64,000 nucleotides of DNA, taken from positions 434,001 through 498,000 of the forward strand of contig NZ_MZXW01000015.1 of NCBI RefSeq assembly GCF_004123905.1, written 5' to 3'. Each line of letters starts with the position of its first letter. Within the stretch, counting starts at the first letter, position 1. Position numbers and translations under genes: made by a program. The DNA is from Bradyrhizobium betae. Its GTDB lineage: Bacteria > Pseudomonadota > Alphaproteobacteria > Rhizobiales > Xanthobacteraceae. The notes beneath the pieces are model-generated. The model was not told the origin of the DNA. It saw only the letters and a list, made by a program, of their open reading frames with translations, and searched no databases. This document shows, one piece after another, positions 48,963-58,592 of this stretch.

Positions 48963-49465
48963 TTCAATTTCATCGGCAGGCCGACGACGATGAACTCGAC
49001 CTCGTCGGCAACGGCCGCGATGAACTGGTTCATGATGCCGGCAGCGTCACGATAGCTGCGCGCAAGCGCGTTGTCGGGCACGATGCCGAGGCCGACCTCG
49101 TTGGTGACGAAAACGACGGGGCTCTTCTGGCCGCCCATGAAGGCTGCGAGCTTCGTGACCTCGTGCTCCCAGTCACGCCCCGCATGCATCATGTTGGAGA
49201 GCCACAAGGTCAGGCAGTCCACCAGCCTTGGGCCGCCGCCATCGGTGTCGATCAGCGCCTGCAGGAGATCGAGCGGGACCTCCCGTTCGATCCAGTCGAC
49301 GGCCTTGCGCTTCCTACGATGCTTCGCGATGCGAATCTCCATTTCGGCGTCGAGCGCCTCGGCCGTCGCGATGTAGATCGGCTGGCCCGGAAAGCCGAGC
49401 GCGCGCTTTTCCGCGTGGGCGCTCTTGCCCGATCGCGCGCCGCCCGTGATCAAGATGATGGCCAT
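48959..49465 (-). CDS. cobU: Bifunctional adenosylcobinamide kinase / guanylyltransferase (CobU/CobP)
   Basis: A 168-residue P-loop enzyme that phosphorylates adenosylcobinamide and adds GMP. P-loop is G-G-A-R-S-G-K-S at residues 8-15; E-V-G-L-G-I-V-P near residue 123 and D-C-L-T-L-W-L-S-N near residue 83 are family motifs. It is first in the leftward cobU-cobS-bluB operon, 120 bases from the divergent cbiB. CobP in the aerobic-pathway nomenclature. Confidence 0.94.
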   Translation of the reverse strand: MAIILITGGARSGKSAHAEKRALGFPGQPIYIATAEALDAEMEIRIAKHRRKRKAVDWIEREVPLDLLQALIDTDGGGPRLVDCLTLWLSNMMHAGRDWEHEVTKLAAFMGGQKSPVVFVTNEVGLGIVPDNALARSYRDAAGIMNQFIAAVADEVEFIVVGLPMKLK

Positions 49466-49585
49466 GAATGTCTCCCGTGGCCTGACTAATCACCAAACGC
49501 GGCCAAAGACAAAGCCGAAATCAGCCGGGCAGGGGCTTGCGCTCGCCCCTCGCTTTGCGCAACAGGGGCGGGACAGGAGACGAAT

Positions 49586-50527
49586 GTGGGTTTTGCGGGC
49601 GCGATGGTGGTGGCGATGGCGGTGGATGCCCTCCTGGGCTGGCCGTCGTGGATGTTCGCGCGGATCGGCCATCCCGTGACCTGGCTGGGGCGGCTGATTG
49701 GCGCCATCGATTCCAGCTGGAATCGCGCGTCCGATCCGCCGGCGCTACGCCGCGCTGCCGGCGTTGCTGGAGCGCTTTTGGTGATCGCGCTCTCCGTCGC
49801 ACTCGGCTGGCTGCTTCAGTTCGTACTCCCGTCGGGTTGGATCGAGATCGTGCTTGTCGGCATCCTGGCCTGGCCGCTGGTCGCACTGCGTTCGCTGCAT
49901 GATCACGTCGCCGCCGTCGCCAAGCCTTTGCAGGCCGGCGATCTCACCGCTGCGCGCGAAGCAGTCTCGCGCATCGTCGGCCGCGATCCCGCGACGCTCG
50001 ATGAGGCCGGCATTGCGCGCGCGGCGATCGAGAGCCTCGCCGAAAACGCCTCCGACGGCATCGTGGCGCCGGTGTTCTGGGGCGCGCTGTTCGGTCTGCC
50101 CGGCATTTTGGGCTACAAGGCGATCAACACGCTCGACTCCATGATCGGCCATCGCAGCGACCGGCACGAGGCCTTCGGCTGGGCCGCGGCGCGCATCGAC
50201 GACGTCGCAAACTTCATTCCGGCGCGCCTGACCGGATCTTTGTTCGTGCTGCTCGCATCGCGCCGATCGGGCGCACTGTCGTGCATGACACGGGATGCGC
50301 GCCGTCATCGCTCGCCGAACGCCGGCTGGCCGGAAGCGGCTATGGCGGGCGCGCTCAGTGTGCGGCTGAGCGGTCCCCGCATCTATCACGGCAGCACCAC
50401 GAACGAGCCCTGGCTCAACGAAGGGGCGCGCGATCCGCTTGCCGCCGATATCGGGGGGGGATTGACGGTCTATCGCCGCGCCATGCTGCTGCTCGCAGGC
50501 CTCCTTGCGATCCTGGCCTTCGCGTGA
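49586..50527 (+). CDS. cbiB: Adenosylcobinamide-phosphate synthase (CbiB; aerobic CobD)
   Basis: A 313-residue membrane enzyme that attaches the aminopropanol phosphate arm to adenosylcobyric acid. The start is GTG at 49586 with GGAG upstream. Early D-A-L-L-G-W-P and H-P-V-T-W-L-G-R-L-I residues, S-L-A-E-N-A-S-D-G-I-V-A-P-V-F-W near residue 150 and the late G-P-R-I-Y-H-G segment are family hallmarks. It overlaps the next gene's possible GTG start. In the P. denitrificans scheme this is CobD. Confidence 0.93.
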   Translation: MGFAGAMVVAMAVDALLGWPSWMFARIGHPVTWLGRLIGAIDSSWNRASDPPALRRAAGVAGALLVIALSVALGWLLQFVLPSGWIEIVLVGILAWPLVALRSLHDHVAAVAKPLQAGDLTAAREAVSRIVGRDPATLDEAGIARAAIESLAENASDGIVAPVFWGALFGLPGILGYKAINTLDSMIGHRSDRHEAFGWAAARIDDVANFIPARLTGSLFVLLASRRSGALSCMTRDARRHRSPNAGWPEAAMAGALSVRLSGPRIYHGSTTNEPWLNEGARDPLAADIGGGLTVYRRAMLLLAGLLAILAFA

Positions 50528-50538
50528 AAGAACGGGGC

Positions 50539-51504
50539 ATGCGCGAGCACGGTGGAAATCTCGATCTGGCCCAGCGGCGTTTTGGCGGACGCGCGGAAGA
50601 CTGGATCGATCTGTCGACCGGGATCAACCGGTTGCCTTATCCCGTGGGCGAGGTGAACGCGCGCGCGTGGAGCGCGCTGCCGGCGCGCGCCGAGATCGAG
50701 GCGCTGCATCAGGCGGCGCGGCATGCCTACCGCACGAACGCTGCGATCGTCGCGATGGGCGGCGCGCAGGCCGCGATTCAATTGTTGCCGCAACTGGCGC
50801 CGCGCGGCCGCGCGCGCATCCTCGCACCGACCTATAACGAGCATGCAGGTGTTCTCTCGGTCGCGGGCTGGGATGTCCAGGAGGTCGGCGAGCTCGACGC
50901 GCTGGCGGGCGCGGATCTCGCTATCGTCGTCAATCCCAACAATCCCGATGGCCGGCAATCCGCGCCAAAGGATTTGCTCGCACTGCTGCCGCGCGTCGGC
51001 CGTCTCGTCGTCGACGAGAGTTTTGCTGACGCGGTTCCGCAGCTGTCGCTCGCATCTGAGGCGGACCGGCCGGGACTGCTGATCCTGCGCTCGTTCGGCA
51101 AATTTTATGGTCTTGCCGGTCTGCGGCTGGGCTTTGCACTTGGCAATGCGGCCGACGTCGCAAAGCTCGCTGCGATGTCGGGGCCATGGCCGGTCTCGGG
51201 TGCGGCGATCACGATCGGTTGCCGCGCGTTGCGCGATGATGCGTGGGCCGAGGCCACGTCAGCGCGGCTCGCGCGCGACTGTGTTCGCCTCGACGAAATG
51301 GCGCAAGCGCAAGGCTGGCGGCTTGTCGGCGGCACGTCGCTGTTTCGCCTCTATGAGACGCCTGATGCGCTTGCCGCGCAGGAGAGGCTCGCGCGTGGCC
51401 ATACCTGGTCGCGCGTCTTCGCGCGAGAGCCGGCATGGCTGCGGCTGGGGCTCCCGGGCAGCGAGTCCGAATGGACCCGCCTTGCCGAGGTCCTAACGCG
51501 CTAG
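50539..51504 (+). CDS. cobD: L-threonine-O-3-phosphate decarboxylase-like aminotransferase (CobD; aerobic CobC)
   Basis: A 321-residue PLP enzyme of aminotransferase class I/II that provides (R)-1-amino-2-propanol phosphate for CbiB. It begins M-R-E-H-G-G-N-L, the family N-terminus; a GTG at 50524 overlapping the cbiB stop would add five residues. The PLP lysine is in [14 protein letters not shown], and N-P-N-N-P-D-G is the usual turn. It is in operon with cbiB and its stop overlaps that of the convergent cobQ by 12 bases. Confidence 0.92.
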   Translation: MREHGGNLDLAQRRFGGRAEDWIDLSTGINRLPYPVGEVNARAWSALPARAEIEALHQAARHAYRTNAAIVAMGGAQAAIQLLPQLAPRGRARILAPTYNEHAGVLSVAGWDVQEVGELDALAGADLAIVVNPNNPDGRQSAPKDLLALLPRVGRLVVDESFADAVPQLSLASEADRPGLLILRSFGKFYGLAGLRLGFALGNAADVAKLAAMSGPWPVSGAAITIGCRALRDDAWAEATSARLARDCVRLDEMAQAQGWRLVGGTSLFRLYETPDALAAQERLARGHTWSRVFAREPAWLRLGLPGSESEWTRLAEVLTR

Positions 51505-52941
51505 CGCGAGCAGGCCGTCGACGTCGAGATGCTTTTCGATGTGATCGGCGAGCGCATCGAGCGCGCTCTCGACCCTCGCGTGATACGGCTCTTCGCCCGC
51601 GGGAATGTCGAGCTTCGCCAGAAACGCCTTACGGAAATCATCCGACGTGAACAGGCCGTGCAGATAACTGCCCTGCACGCGGCCATCGCGCGAGATCGCG
51701 CCTTCCGGCTCGCCATTCAGCATTGCGAATGGACGCTCACGATCCGGCCCATCGGTACGCCCGATATGGATTTCGTAAGCCTCGATCGGCTGATCCGTCG
51801 CGGCATGTATGGCCGCGACACGCGTCAACGTCTTATGCGGGCTCATCGCCGTCTCGACATCCAGTAGTCCGAGCCCCGGCGTGTCGCCCGCAGGACCTTC
51901 GATGCCATCAGGGTCGGCGACGCTGCGTCCAAGCATCTGATAGCCGCCGCAGAGGCCGAGCACATGGCCGCCCCTGCGGTGATGCGCCAGCAGATCGATG
52001 TCCCAGCCTTGCGCGTGCAGGAAGGCGAGATCGCCTCGCGTCGATTTCGAGCCGGGAATGATGACGAGACGCACATCGCCCGGAATCGCTTCGCCCGGGC
52101 GCACCATCACGAGATCGACGCCAGGCTCGAGCTTGAGCGGATCGAGATCGTCGAAATTGGCGATCCGCGACAGCGCGAGGCAGGCGATCTTGCACTGGCC
52201 CGGCTTGCGCGCGTCACTCAGGCCCAACGCATCCTCGGCCGGCAGCTCGCCGGCGCGCGTGAACCAGGGCAGCACGCCGAGGCCGCGCCATGCGGTCTTC
52301 TGTTCGATCAGTCTGTAGCCGTCGTCGAACAGCGTGGGATCGCCACGGAACTTGTTGATGACAAAACCCTGGATCATCGCGGCATCGTCGGGGTCGATCA
52401 CCGTCTTGATGCCGACGAGCTGGGCGATGACGCCGCCGCGGTCGATGTCGCCGACCAGCACGACCGGCACGTCGGCCTTGCGCGCAAAACCCATATTGGC
52501 GATGTCGGCCTTGCGCAGGTTCACTTCGGCGGGGCTGCCGGCGCCTTCGACCAGCACGAGATCGCCGCGCGCTTTCAGCCGCTCAAAGCTCTCCAGCACG
52601 GCGCCCATCAGCGAAGGCTTCATCTCCGCATATTCGCGCGCCCGCGCAGTGGCGATACGTTTTCCCTGCACGATGACCTGTGCGCCAACATCGGTCTCGG
52701 GCTTGAGCAGCACCGGATTCATGTCGGTGTGCGGCTCGACGCTGGCGGCAAGCGCTTGCAATGCCTGGGCGCGGCCGATCTCGCCGCCATCGACGGTGAC
52801 GGCCGCATTGTTCGACATGTTCTGCGGCTTGAACGGGAGCACGCGCAGGCCGCGACGCGTGAAGGCGCGCGCGAGGCCGGCGACGATGAGCGATTTGCCC
52901 ACGTCCGAGCCGGCCCCCTGGATCATCAGCGCGCGTGCCAT
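51493..52941 (-). CDS. cobQ: Cobyric acid synthase CobQ
   Basis: A 482-residue glutamine-dependent amidotransferase that amidates side chains b, d, e and g of adenosylcobyrinic a,c-diamide. The N-terminal dethiobiotin-synthetase-like ATPase begins [12 protein letters not shown]; the C-terminal glutaminase domain has nucleophile Cys331 in [10 protein letters not shown] and its His in G-S-Y-L-H-G-L-F. Typical length for the family. It is five bases downstream of cobO on the minus strand, and converges on cobD with a 12-base overlap. Confidence 0.95.
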   Translation of the reverse strand: MARALMIQGAGSDVGKSLIVAGLARAFTRRGLRVLPFKPQNMSNNAAVTVDGGEIGRAQALQALAASVEPHTDMNPVLLKPETDVGAQVIVQGKRIATARAREYAEMKPSLMGAVLESFERLKARGDLVLVEGAGSPAEVNLRKADIANMGFARKADVPVVLVGDIDRGGVIAQLVGIKTVIDPDDAAMIQGFVINKFRGDPTLFDDGYRLIEQKTAWRGLGVLPWFTRAGELPAEDALGLSDARKPGQCKIACLALSRIANFDDLDPLKLEPGVDLVMVRPGEAIPGDVRLVIIPGSKSTRGDLAFLHAQGWDIDLLAHHRRGGHVLGLCGGYQMLGRSVADPDGIEGPAGDTPGLGLLDVETAMSPHKTLTRVAAIHAATDQPIEAYEIHIGRTDGPDRERPFAMLNGEPEGAISRDGRVQGSYLHGLFTSDDFRKAFLAKLDIPAGEEPYHARVESALDALADHIEKHLDVDGLLALAR

Positions 52942-52946
52942 CGAAT

Positions 52947-53582
52947 TTAGAACTCGACGCCGGCTTGCGCCTTGATGCCTGAGCGGAAGGGGTGCTTGAC
53001 CAGCGTCATCTCGGTGACGAGGTCGGCGATCTCGATCAGCTCGTCCTTGGCATTGCGCCCGGTGAGCACGACATGCGTCAGCGGCGGCTTTTGCGTCGTC
53101 AGAAATTCAACGATCTCGGCGATGTCGAGATAGTCGTAGCGCAGCGCGATGTTGATCTCGTCGAGCACGACCATGCGCAAGTTAGAATCGAGGATCAGCT
53201 CCTTGGCCTTCTCCCAGCCGGCGCGCGCGGCGGCGATGTCGCGGGCGCGATCCTGCGTCTCCCAGGTAAAGCCTTCGCCCATCGCATGGAACTGGCAGAG
53301 CTCGCCGAAATGGCCGGTGAGCAGGCGCCGCTCGCCGGTATCCCAGGCGCCCTTGATGAACTGTACGACGGCGCAGGGGAAGCCGTGGGCGACGCAGCGC
53401 ACGATCATGCCGAAGGCCGAGGAGGACTTGCCCTTGCCGGCGCCGGTGTGGACGATAATCAGGCCCTTTTCGCCGCTCTTGGTCGCCATGATCTTGTCGC
53501 GGGCGACCTTCTTCTTCGCCATTTTCTGGGCGTGCCGGGCGTCGGTTTCCTCGCCCGTTTGGGTATCCGGTTCGGAGGTCAT
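52947..53582 (-). CDS. cobO: Corrinoid adenosyltransferase CobO
   Basis: A 211-residue cob(I)yrinic acid a,c-diamide adenosyltransferase that adds the upper adenosyl ligand. The P-loop is G-A-G-K-G-K-S-S at residues 47-54, followed by [11 protein letters not shown] and T-G-R-N-A. The start M-T-S-E-P at 53582 is used because further upstream in-frame codons run into the B12 riboswitch on the other strand. It heads a cobO-cobQ operon, divergent from the riboswitch-led cob operon and 53 bases from the riboswitch. Confidence 0.94.
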   Translation of the reverse strand: MTSEPDTQTGEETDARHAQKMAKKKVARDKIMATKSGEKGLIIVHTGAGKGKSSSAFGMIVRCVAHGFPCAVVQFIKGAWDTGERRLLTGHFGELCQFHAMGEGFTWETQDRARDIAAARAGWEKAKELILDSNLRMVVLDEINIALRYDYLDIAEIVEFLTTQKPPLTHVVLTGRNAKDELIEIADLVTEMTLVKHPFRSGIKAQAGVEF

Positions 53583-53635
53583 CGGACGGGGTCCTTCGGC
53601 TTGACAAGAGGCGGCCGGGGGCAAATGGTGGCCCG

Positions 53636-53830
53636 GCGTTGGTTCCTGTCCTATGACAGGCGAAGAGGGAATGCGATAGGGTCCGAATCGGCAAGATTTG
53701 GATCCAAACTGCAGCCGCCCCCGCGACCGTGACCGGAGAGATGCCCGAGGCCACTGATCCCCCTGGGATCGGGAAGGCGGGGATCGAAGGGTGAAAACCC
53801 TGCTCCGCAAGCCGGGAGACCTGCCAGCGC
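53636..53830 (+). promoter_or_regulatory. Cobalamin (B12) riboswitch
   Basis: A cobalamin aptamer on the plus strand, about 195 bases. Recognisable blocks in order are the GCAGCCGCCCCCGCGACCGT segment, GCCACTG with GGGAAGGC, and the B12 box AAGCCGGGAGACCTGCC at 53809-53825. The closing stem pairs GCGTTGG (53636-53642) with CCAGCGC (53824-53830). It precedes the DUF1636-cobW-cobN operon and should lower its expression when adenosylcobalamin is plentiful. Confidence 0.93.
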
Positions 53831-53874
53831 GGACGTTTTTTGGACCGGCGGACGGGGTGTTCCGCGACGGGGAA

Positions 53875-53936
53875 ACGGACCTCTCGAGTCAGGGTCCGTG
53901 GGCCTCTTCGCTTCCCGCTGTTTATTCTGGAAGAGG
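53875..53936 (+). promoter_or_regulatory. Riboswitch expression platform with Shine-Dalgarno-sequestering hairpin
   Basis: Between the aptamer and the DUF1636 start are two hairpins. ACGGACC (53875-53881) pairs with GGTCCGT (53893-53899), and CCTCTTC (53903-53909) pairs with GAAGAGG (53930-53936). The second hairpin buries the GAAGAGG Shine-Dalgarno directly before the ATG at 53939. No U-run follows, so control is likely at translation initiation. Pairing is seen in sequence; switching is inferred. Confidence 0.65.
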
Positions 53937-53938
53937 CG

Positions 53939-54313
53939 ATGACCGTCACACTTCACGTCTGCATCACCTGCCGCGCCGGCGAGACGCCTGGCGAGGGCGA
54001 GACGACACCCGGCAAGCGCTTGCATGGCGCGATCCTCGAGGCCGGCGTGCCTGACGGCGTCAATGTGGTTCCCGTCGAATGCCTCTCTGCATGCAGCCAG
54101 GGCTGCTCGGTCGCGCTCAGCGCGCCCGGCCGCTGGTCCTATGTCTATGGCCGCCTGTCGGATGCGAATGCACAGGACGTCGTCGCAGGCGCTGCCGCCT
54201 ATGCGGCCGCGCCCGACGGCCTCGTGCCCTGGCGCAGCCGGCCGGAAATCTTCCGCAAGCAGTCGCTTGCCCGCATTCCTCCCCTTACCGTTGTGCCAGA
54301 GGCCGCCGAATGA
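53939..54313 (+). CDS. DUF1636 protein, cysteine-rich, B12-regulated
   Basis: A 124-residue protein of family DUF1636, first gene under the cobalamin riboswitch. Five cysteines are arranged like a thioredoxin-fold ferredoxin: C8-x2-C11, then C48-x3-C52-x3-C56 in V-E-C-L-S-A-C-S-Q-G-C. This suggests metal or Fe-S binding. The function is not established; it could deliver cobalt, or act as redox partner for CobG or cobalt reduction. The start at 53939 follows a GAAGAGG Shine-Dalgarno; an upstream in-frame codon at 53840 lies in the leader and is rejected. Overlaps cobW by four bases. Confidence 0.88.
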   Translation: MTVTLHVCITCRAGETPGEGETTPGKRLHGAILEAGVPDGVNVVPVECLSACSQGCSVALSAPGRWSYVYGRLSDANAQDVVAGAAAYAAAPDGLVPWRSRPEIFRKQSLARIPPLTVVPEAAE

Positions 54314-55344
54314 ACTCGCTCGCAAAAGTTCCTGTCACGGTGGTCACCGGTTTTCTCGGCTCCGGCAAGACGACGCTGATCCAGCATCTGCTCGCAAACC
54401 CCAATGGGAAGAAGCTTGCCGTGCTCGTCAACGAGTTCGGCAGCGAAGGCGTCGACGGCGAGATCTTGAAGTCCTGCGCCGACGCAAATTGCCCGGAGGA
54501 GAACATCGTCGAGCTCGCTAATGGCTGCATCTGCTGCACCGTTGCCGACGACTTCATTCCGACCATGGAGAAGTTGCTTTCGCGCCCGGTGCGGCCCGAT
54601 CACATCCTGATCGAGACCTCGGGCCTTGCGCTGCCAAAGCCGCTGCTCAAGGCGTTCGACTGGCCGGAGATCCGCTCGCGCATCACGGTTGATGGCGTGA
54701 TCGCGCTTGCCGATGCCGAGGCTGTCGCAGCCGGCCGCTTCGCGCCGGATCCGATCGCGGTCGAAGCGCAGCGCGCGGCGGACCAAAATCTCGATCACGA
54801 GACGCCGCTGTCGGAAGTGTTCGAGGATCAGATCGCCTGCGCCGATATCGTGCTGCTGACCAAGGCCGATCTCGCAGGCAGTGCTGGCATCGAGGCCGCC
54901 AAGGCTGTGATCACCGCCGAGATGCCGCGTCGCGTGCCGATGCTCCCCGTCACTGACGGCGCGATCGATGCCCGCCTCATCCTCGGTCTCGGCGCTGCCG
55001 CCGAGAACGATCTTGCCGCGCGCCCCTCGCATCACGACGGCGAGGAGGAGCACGAGCATGATGATTTCGCGTCCGTCGTGATCGATCTTCCTGAGGTGGC
55101 CGATGTCGACGCGCTGGTCGCATCGGTTCAGAAGCTCGCGCGCGAGCAGAACGTGCTGCGCGCCAAAGGGTACATCGCGGTCGCGGGCAAGCCGATGCGG
55201 CTGCTGCTCCAGGCGGTCGGCGAGCGCGTGCGCCACCAGTTCGACAAGCCCTGGGGCGCAGGCTTGAGGCAGTCGAAGCTCGTCGTGATCGGCGAGCACG
55301 GCGATATCGACGAGGCCGCGATAAGAGCGGGATTGGGAGTCTGA
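54310..55344 (+). CDS. cobW: Cobalamin biosynthesis GTPase CobW
   Basis: A 344-residue COG0523 metallochaperone GTPase thought to supply cobalt to the chelatase. Walker A is G-F-L-G-S-G-K-T-T (14-22), the metal-binding C-I-C-C is at 73-76, and L-T-K-A-D is the base-recognition motif. A His/Glu-rich loop (H-H-D-G-E-E-E-H-E-H) around residues 240-252 is likely an extra metal site. It sits between DUF1636 and cobN, overlapping each by a few bases, which matches a delivery role to CobN. Confidence 0.95.
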   Translation: MNSLAKVPVTVVTGFLGSGKTTLIQHLLANPNGKKLAVLVNEFGSEGVDGEILKSCADANCPEENIVELANGCICCTVADDFIPTMEKLLSRPVRPDHILIETSGLALPKPLLKAFDWPEIRSRITVDGVIALADAEAVAAGRFAPDPIAVEAQRAADQNLDHETPLSEVFEDQIACADIVLLTKADLAGSAGIEAAKAVITAEMPRRVPMLPVTDGAIDARLILGLGAAAENDLAARPSHHDGEEEHEHDDFASVVIDLPEVADVDALVASVQKLAREQNVLRAKGYIAVAGKPMRLLLQAVGERVRHQFDKPWGAGLRQSKLVVIGEHGDIDEAAIRAGLGV

Positions 55345-58300
55345 TGCACGTCGTCTTCCGCGAGAGCCGCGGTCTGGAGGAGACCGCGACGCCAAGAGAC
55401 ATCGGCCAGGACCCGGCCGATCTCGTGGTGCTCTCGTACTCGGATTCCGATCTTGCGGCGTTCGCGGCCGGCTGGCGCCGCGGCCGCAACAGCCTGCCGT
55501 CGCTGCGGCTCGCCAATCTCGCAGAACTCCGTCATCCGCTCTCGGTCGACACCTATGTCGAGCGCACGCTGTCGCAGGCGCGCGGCATTCTGGTGCGCCT
55601 GATCGGTGGTGAGTCCTACTGGCCGTATGGTCTCGCGGCCCTGCAACAGCTCGCGAAGGAGCGAAACATCGTGCTGGCCGTGCTGCCGGCCGACGGCCGC
55701 GACGACACGCGACTGGACGCGTACTCGACCTTGCCGGTCTCGACCCTCCGCCGGCTCAAGGTGCTCTGCGACACCGGTGGTCCGGTCGCGGCGCAAGCGG
55801 CGATCGCGCAGCTCGCACTGGCCTCGGGTCTCTATGCCGGCCCGGTTGTCGGCGAGATGACGGTGCCTGAGATGGGTTTTTATGATCCCGCGCGGGGCGT
55901 CATTGCTGCGCCGCTGGCGGATGAGGGCAAACCGCGCGCGCTGGTGACGTTCTATCGCTCCTATCTCACCGCCGCGGACACCGGCCCGGTCGATGCCCTG
56001 ATTGCCGCGCTGCGCGGGAAGGGGTTTGACGCCTACGGCGTGTTCGTCACGTCGTTGAAAGCCACGGGCGTTGCGGATTGGCTGCGGGATTATCTTGCGA
56101 AGAATCCTCCGGCGACGATCGTCAATGCAACGGCGTTCTCGGCGATGGGCGAGGACGGCACGACACCGTTCGATGCGGCGTCATGTCCCGTCTTCCAGGT
56201 CGCGCTCTCATCGGCGCGGCGCGAGGACTGGGCGGAATCGCTGCGCGGCCTGTCGCCCGGCGATCTCGCGATGCATGTGGTGCTGCCCGAGGTCGATGGC
56301 CGCCTGTTCACCGGCGTCGTGAGTTTCAAGTCGGCGTCGGTGCGCGATCCCGATCTGCAATTTTTGCATCTGGCACACAGGCCCGATGATGAGCGCGTGA
56401 CGGCTGTTGCGGCGCGCGTTGCGGCTTGGCACAGCCTCGCGGAGAAGCCTGCCGCCGAGAAGCGGCTGGCGGTCGTGCTCTCGAACTATCCGGGCCGTCC
56501 GCATCAGATCGCGCATGCCGTTGGTCTGGATGCACTGGCTTCAGTCGAGGCCTTGGTGTCTGATCTCGCGGAGGCCGGCTTCGATGTCGCGCCGGTCCAT
56601 GCACTCGGCGAGACGCTGCTCAAGCAAAATTTGACCTGGAGTGTCGCCGATTACCGCGCGGCGCTTTCGCGCCTGCCGCAATCCTTGCAGGATGATCTCG
56701 CGCAAGCCTGGGGCGTACCGGAGAGCGATCCCAGTTGCCGTGATGGTGCGTTCCACTTCGCAGCCATCGCAAGCGGCCAGTCGATCGTCGCGGTCCAGCC
56801 GGAGCGCGGCGATGCGACCACGCGCGATGCCGATTATCACGATCTCGCCCGCACGCCGCGCCACGCCTATGTGGCGTTCTACCTCTGGCTCCGGCAGCGG
56901 GGGATCGACGCCGTCGTGCACATGGGTGCGCATGGCACGCTCGAATGGCTGCCCGGAAAATCGGTGGCACTGTCGCCTGCGTGCTGGCCGGAAGCGCTGA
57001 TCGGCGATCTCCCCGTCATCTATCCCTTCATCGTCAACGATCCCGGCGAAGCCGCGCAGGCCAAGCGGCGCATTGGCGCCGTCACGATCGGCCATCTGCC
57101 GCCGCCGCTGGAACAATCCGCGGTGCCGGAAGGGTTGCGCCGGCTCGAACGTCTCCTTGACGAATACTCGACTGCCGACGGTCTCGATCCCGCCCGCCGC
57201 CAGCGTCTGATCGCCGCGATCCGTGACGAGGCGCGCGCTGCGGGGCTCGAAGACGATCTTGGTCTCGATGCCTCGGCCGCGCCGGCCGAAGCGATCCCGC
57301 GGATCGATCGTTTCGTCTGCGATCTCAAGGAAAGCCAGTTCGGCGATGGCCTGCACGTGTTCGGTCGCGGCGCCTGCGGCATAGAGGAGCGGGATGCGCT
57401 GCGTGCCGCGCTTGCGGGACAGCGCGTCGCGCCGGGACCGTCGGGCTCGCCCTATCGCGGGCGCCATGACGTTTTGCCCACGGGGCGCAATCTCTTCGCC
57501 GTCGATCCGCGCGCGGTTCCGACACCGTCGGCGCATGCGCAGGGGATAAAACTCGCGGAAGAGCTGCTGCGTCGCCATCTGCAGGATCACGGCGACTGGC
57601 CGAAGGGGCTTGTGGTCGATCTCTGGGGCTCGGCGACGATGCGCACTGCGGGCGAAGAGTTTGCGATGGCGCTGCATCTGGCCGGCCTCGCACCGCGCTG
57701 GGATCATGCCTCCGGCCGCGTCACCGGTTACGACATCATCGCGCCGGCCGAGCTCGGCCGCCCCCGCATCGACGTTACACTACGCGTATCCGGCCTGTTC
57801 CGTGATGTTTTCTCGGGCCTCGCGCAATTGTTCGAAGCGGCGGCCCAAGCGCTCGCAAGCCGCGCGGACGAGGGCGAGGAGAATCCCTATCGCCACCGCA
57901 CTTCTCGCGTGTTCGCGCCGCGACCCGGGCAATACGGTGTTGGCCTCTCGGCGATCCCGGGCGCTTTCACGTCCGAGACCCGCGATGCCGCCGGCGAAGC
58001 CTGGCTGTCGGCATCGTCCTGGGCCTTCTCCGCGGATGGCGAGATCAGGCTGGATCGCGCCGGCATCGAACAGCGGCTCGCTTCAGCCGATGCTTTTGTC
58101 CACGTCCAGGATCTGCCGGAAACCGATCTGCTGCTCGCCGCCGACTATGCCGCGCATGAGGCCGGCGTTGCGGCGGCCGCCGCACATCTGGGCGGGACCG
58201 CGCCATCGCTCTATCATCTCGACGCGACGCGCCCAGAGCAGCCGCACGCGCGCACGCTGACGGAAGAAATCTCGCGCGTCGTCCGCGCGCGCGCGGCCAA

Positions 58301-58592
58301 TCCCGACTGGATCGCCGGCATGATGCGCCACGGTTTTCGCGGCGCCGCCGAGATCACGGCGACGCTCGAGCATATGGCCGCCTTCGCGCATCTGGCGGAT
58401 GCCGTGCCGCCGCATCTGTTCGACCTCTACTATGACGCGACGCTCGGCAACGCCGACGTCCGCGCCTTCATGGCCCGCGAAAATCCGGCGGCGCTCGCGG
58501 CGATGGAGGCGTGTTTTAACAGCCTCCACGAGGCCTCGCTCTGGCTCACGCGCCGCAACTCGATCGCGGCGGCGCTGCGGGAGGCCTCATGA
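55344..58592 (+). CDS. cobN: Cobaltochelatase subunit CobN
   Basis: A 1,082-residue chelatase large subunit that inserts Co(II) into hydrogenobyrinic a,c-diamide with ATP. The H-M-G-A-H-G-T-L-E-W-L-P-G-K segment near residue 530 and D-L-W-G-S-A-T-M-R-T-A-G near residue 757 are CobN/BchH hallmarks. It is shorter than CobN of P. denitrificans (about 1,275) but collinear in these motifs. The ATPase subunits CobS and CobT of the chelatase are not in the window. One-base overlap (TGATG) with cobW and four bases with cobG. Confidence 0.95.
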   Translation: MHVVFRESRGLEETATPRDIGQDPADLVVLSYSDSDLAAFAAGWRRGRNSLPSLRLANLAELRHPLSVDTYVERTLSQARGILVRLIGGESYWPYGLAALQQLAKERNIVLAVLPADGRDDTRLDAYSTLPVSTLRRLKVLCDTGGPVAAQAAIAQLALASGLYAGPVVGEMTVPEMGFYDPARGVIAAPLADEGKPRALVTFYRSYLTAADTGPVDALIAALRGKGFDAYGVFVTSLKATGVADWLRDYLAKNPPATIVNATAFSAMGEDGTTPFDAASCPVFQVALSSARREDWAESLRGLSPGDLAMHVVLPEVDGRLFTGVVSFKSASVRDPDLQFLHLAHRPDDERVTAVAARVAAWHSLAEKPAAEKRLAVVLSNYPGRPHQIAHAVGLDALASVEALVSDLAEAGFDVAPVHALGETLLKQNLTWSVADYRAALSRLPQSLQDDLAQAWGVPESDPSCRDGAFHFAAIASGQSIVAVQPERGDATTRDADYHDLARTPRHAYVAFYLWLRQRGIDAVVHMGAHGTLEWLPGKSVALSPACWPEALIGDLPVIYPFIVNDPGEAAQAKRRIGAVTIGHLPPPLEQSAVPEGLRRLERLLDEYSTADGLDPARRQRLIAAIRDEARAAGLEDDLGLDASAAPAEAIPRIDRFVCDLKESQFGDGLHVFGRGACGIEERDALRAALAGQRVAPGPSGSPYRGRHDVLPTGRNLFAVDPRAVPTPSAHAQGIKLAEELLRRHLQDHGDWPKGLVVDLWGSATMRTAGEEFAMALHLAGLAPRWDHASGRVTGYDIIAPAELGRPRIDVTLRVSGLFRDVFSGLAQLFEAAAQALASRADEGEENPYRHRTSRVFAPRPGQYGVGLSAIPGAFTSETRDAAGEAWLSASSWAFSADGEIRLDRAGIEQRLASADAFVHVQDLPETDLLLAADYAAHEAGVAAAAAHLGGTAPSLYHLDATRPEQPHARTLTEEISRVVRARAANPDWIAGMMRHGFRGAAEITATLEHMAAFAHLADAVPPHLFDLYYDATLGNADVRAFMARENPAALAAMEACFNSLHEASLWLTRRNSIAAALREAS

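Noticed and set aside
49466..49585. Possible second cobalamin riboswitch between cobU and cbiB
   Set aside because: The 120-base gap has only a small AGGGGC/GCCCCT hairpin; the B12 box and other aptamer blocks are missing and the space is too short.
53583..53810. N-terminal extension of CobO up to 53810
   Set aside because: This part of the frame is antisense to the cobalamin riboswitch; the family start with M-T-S-E-P is at 53582.
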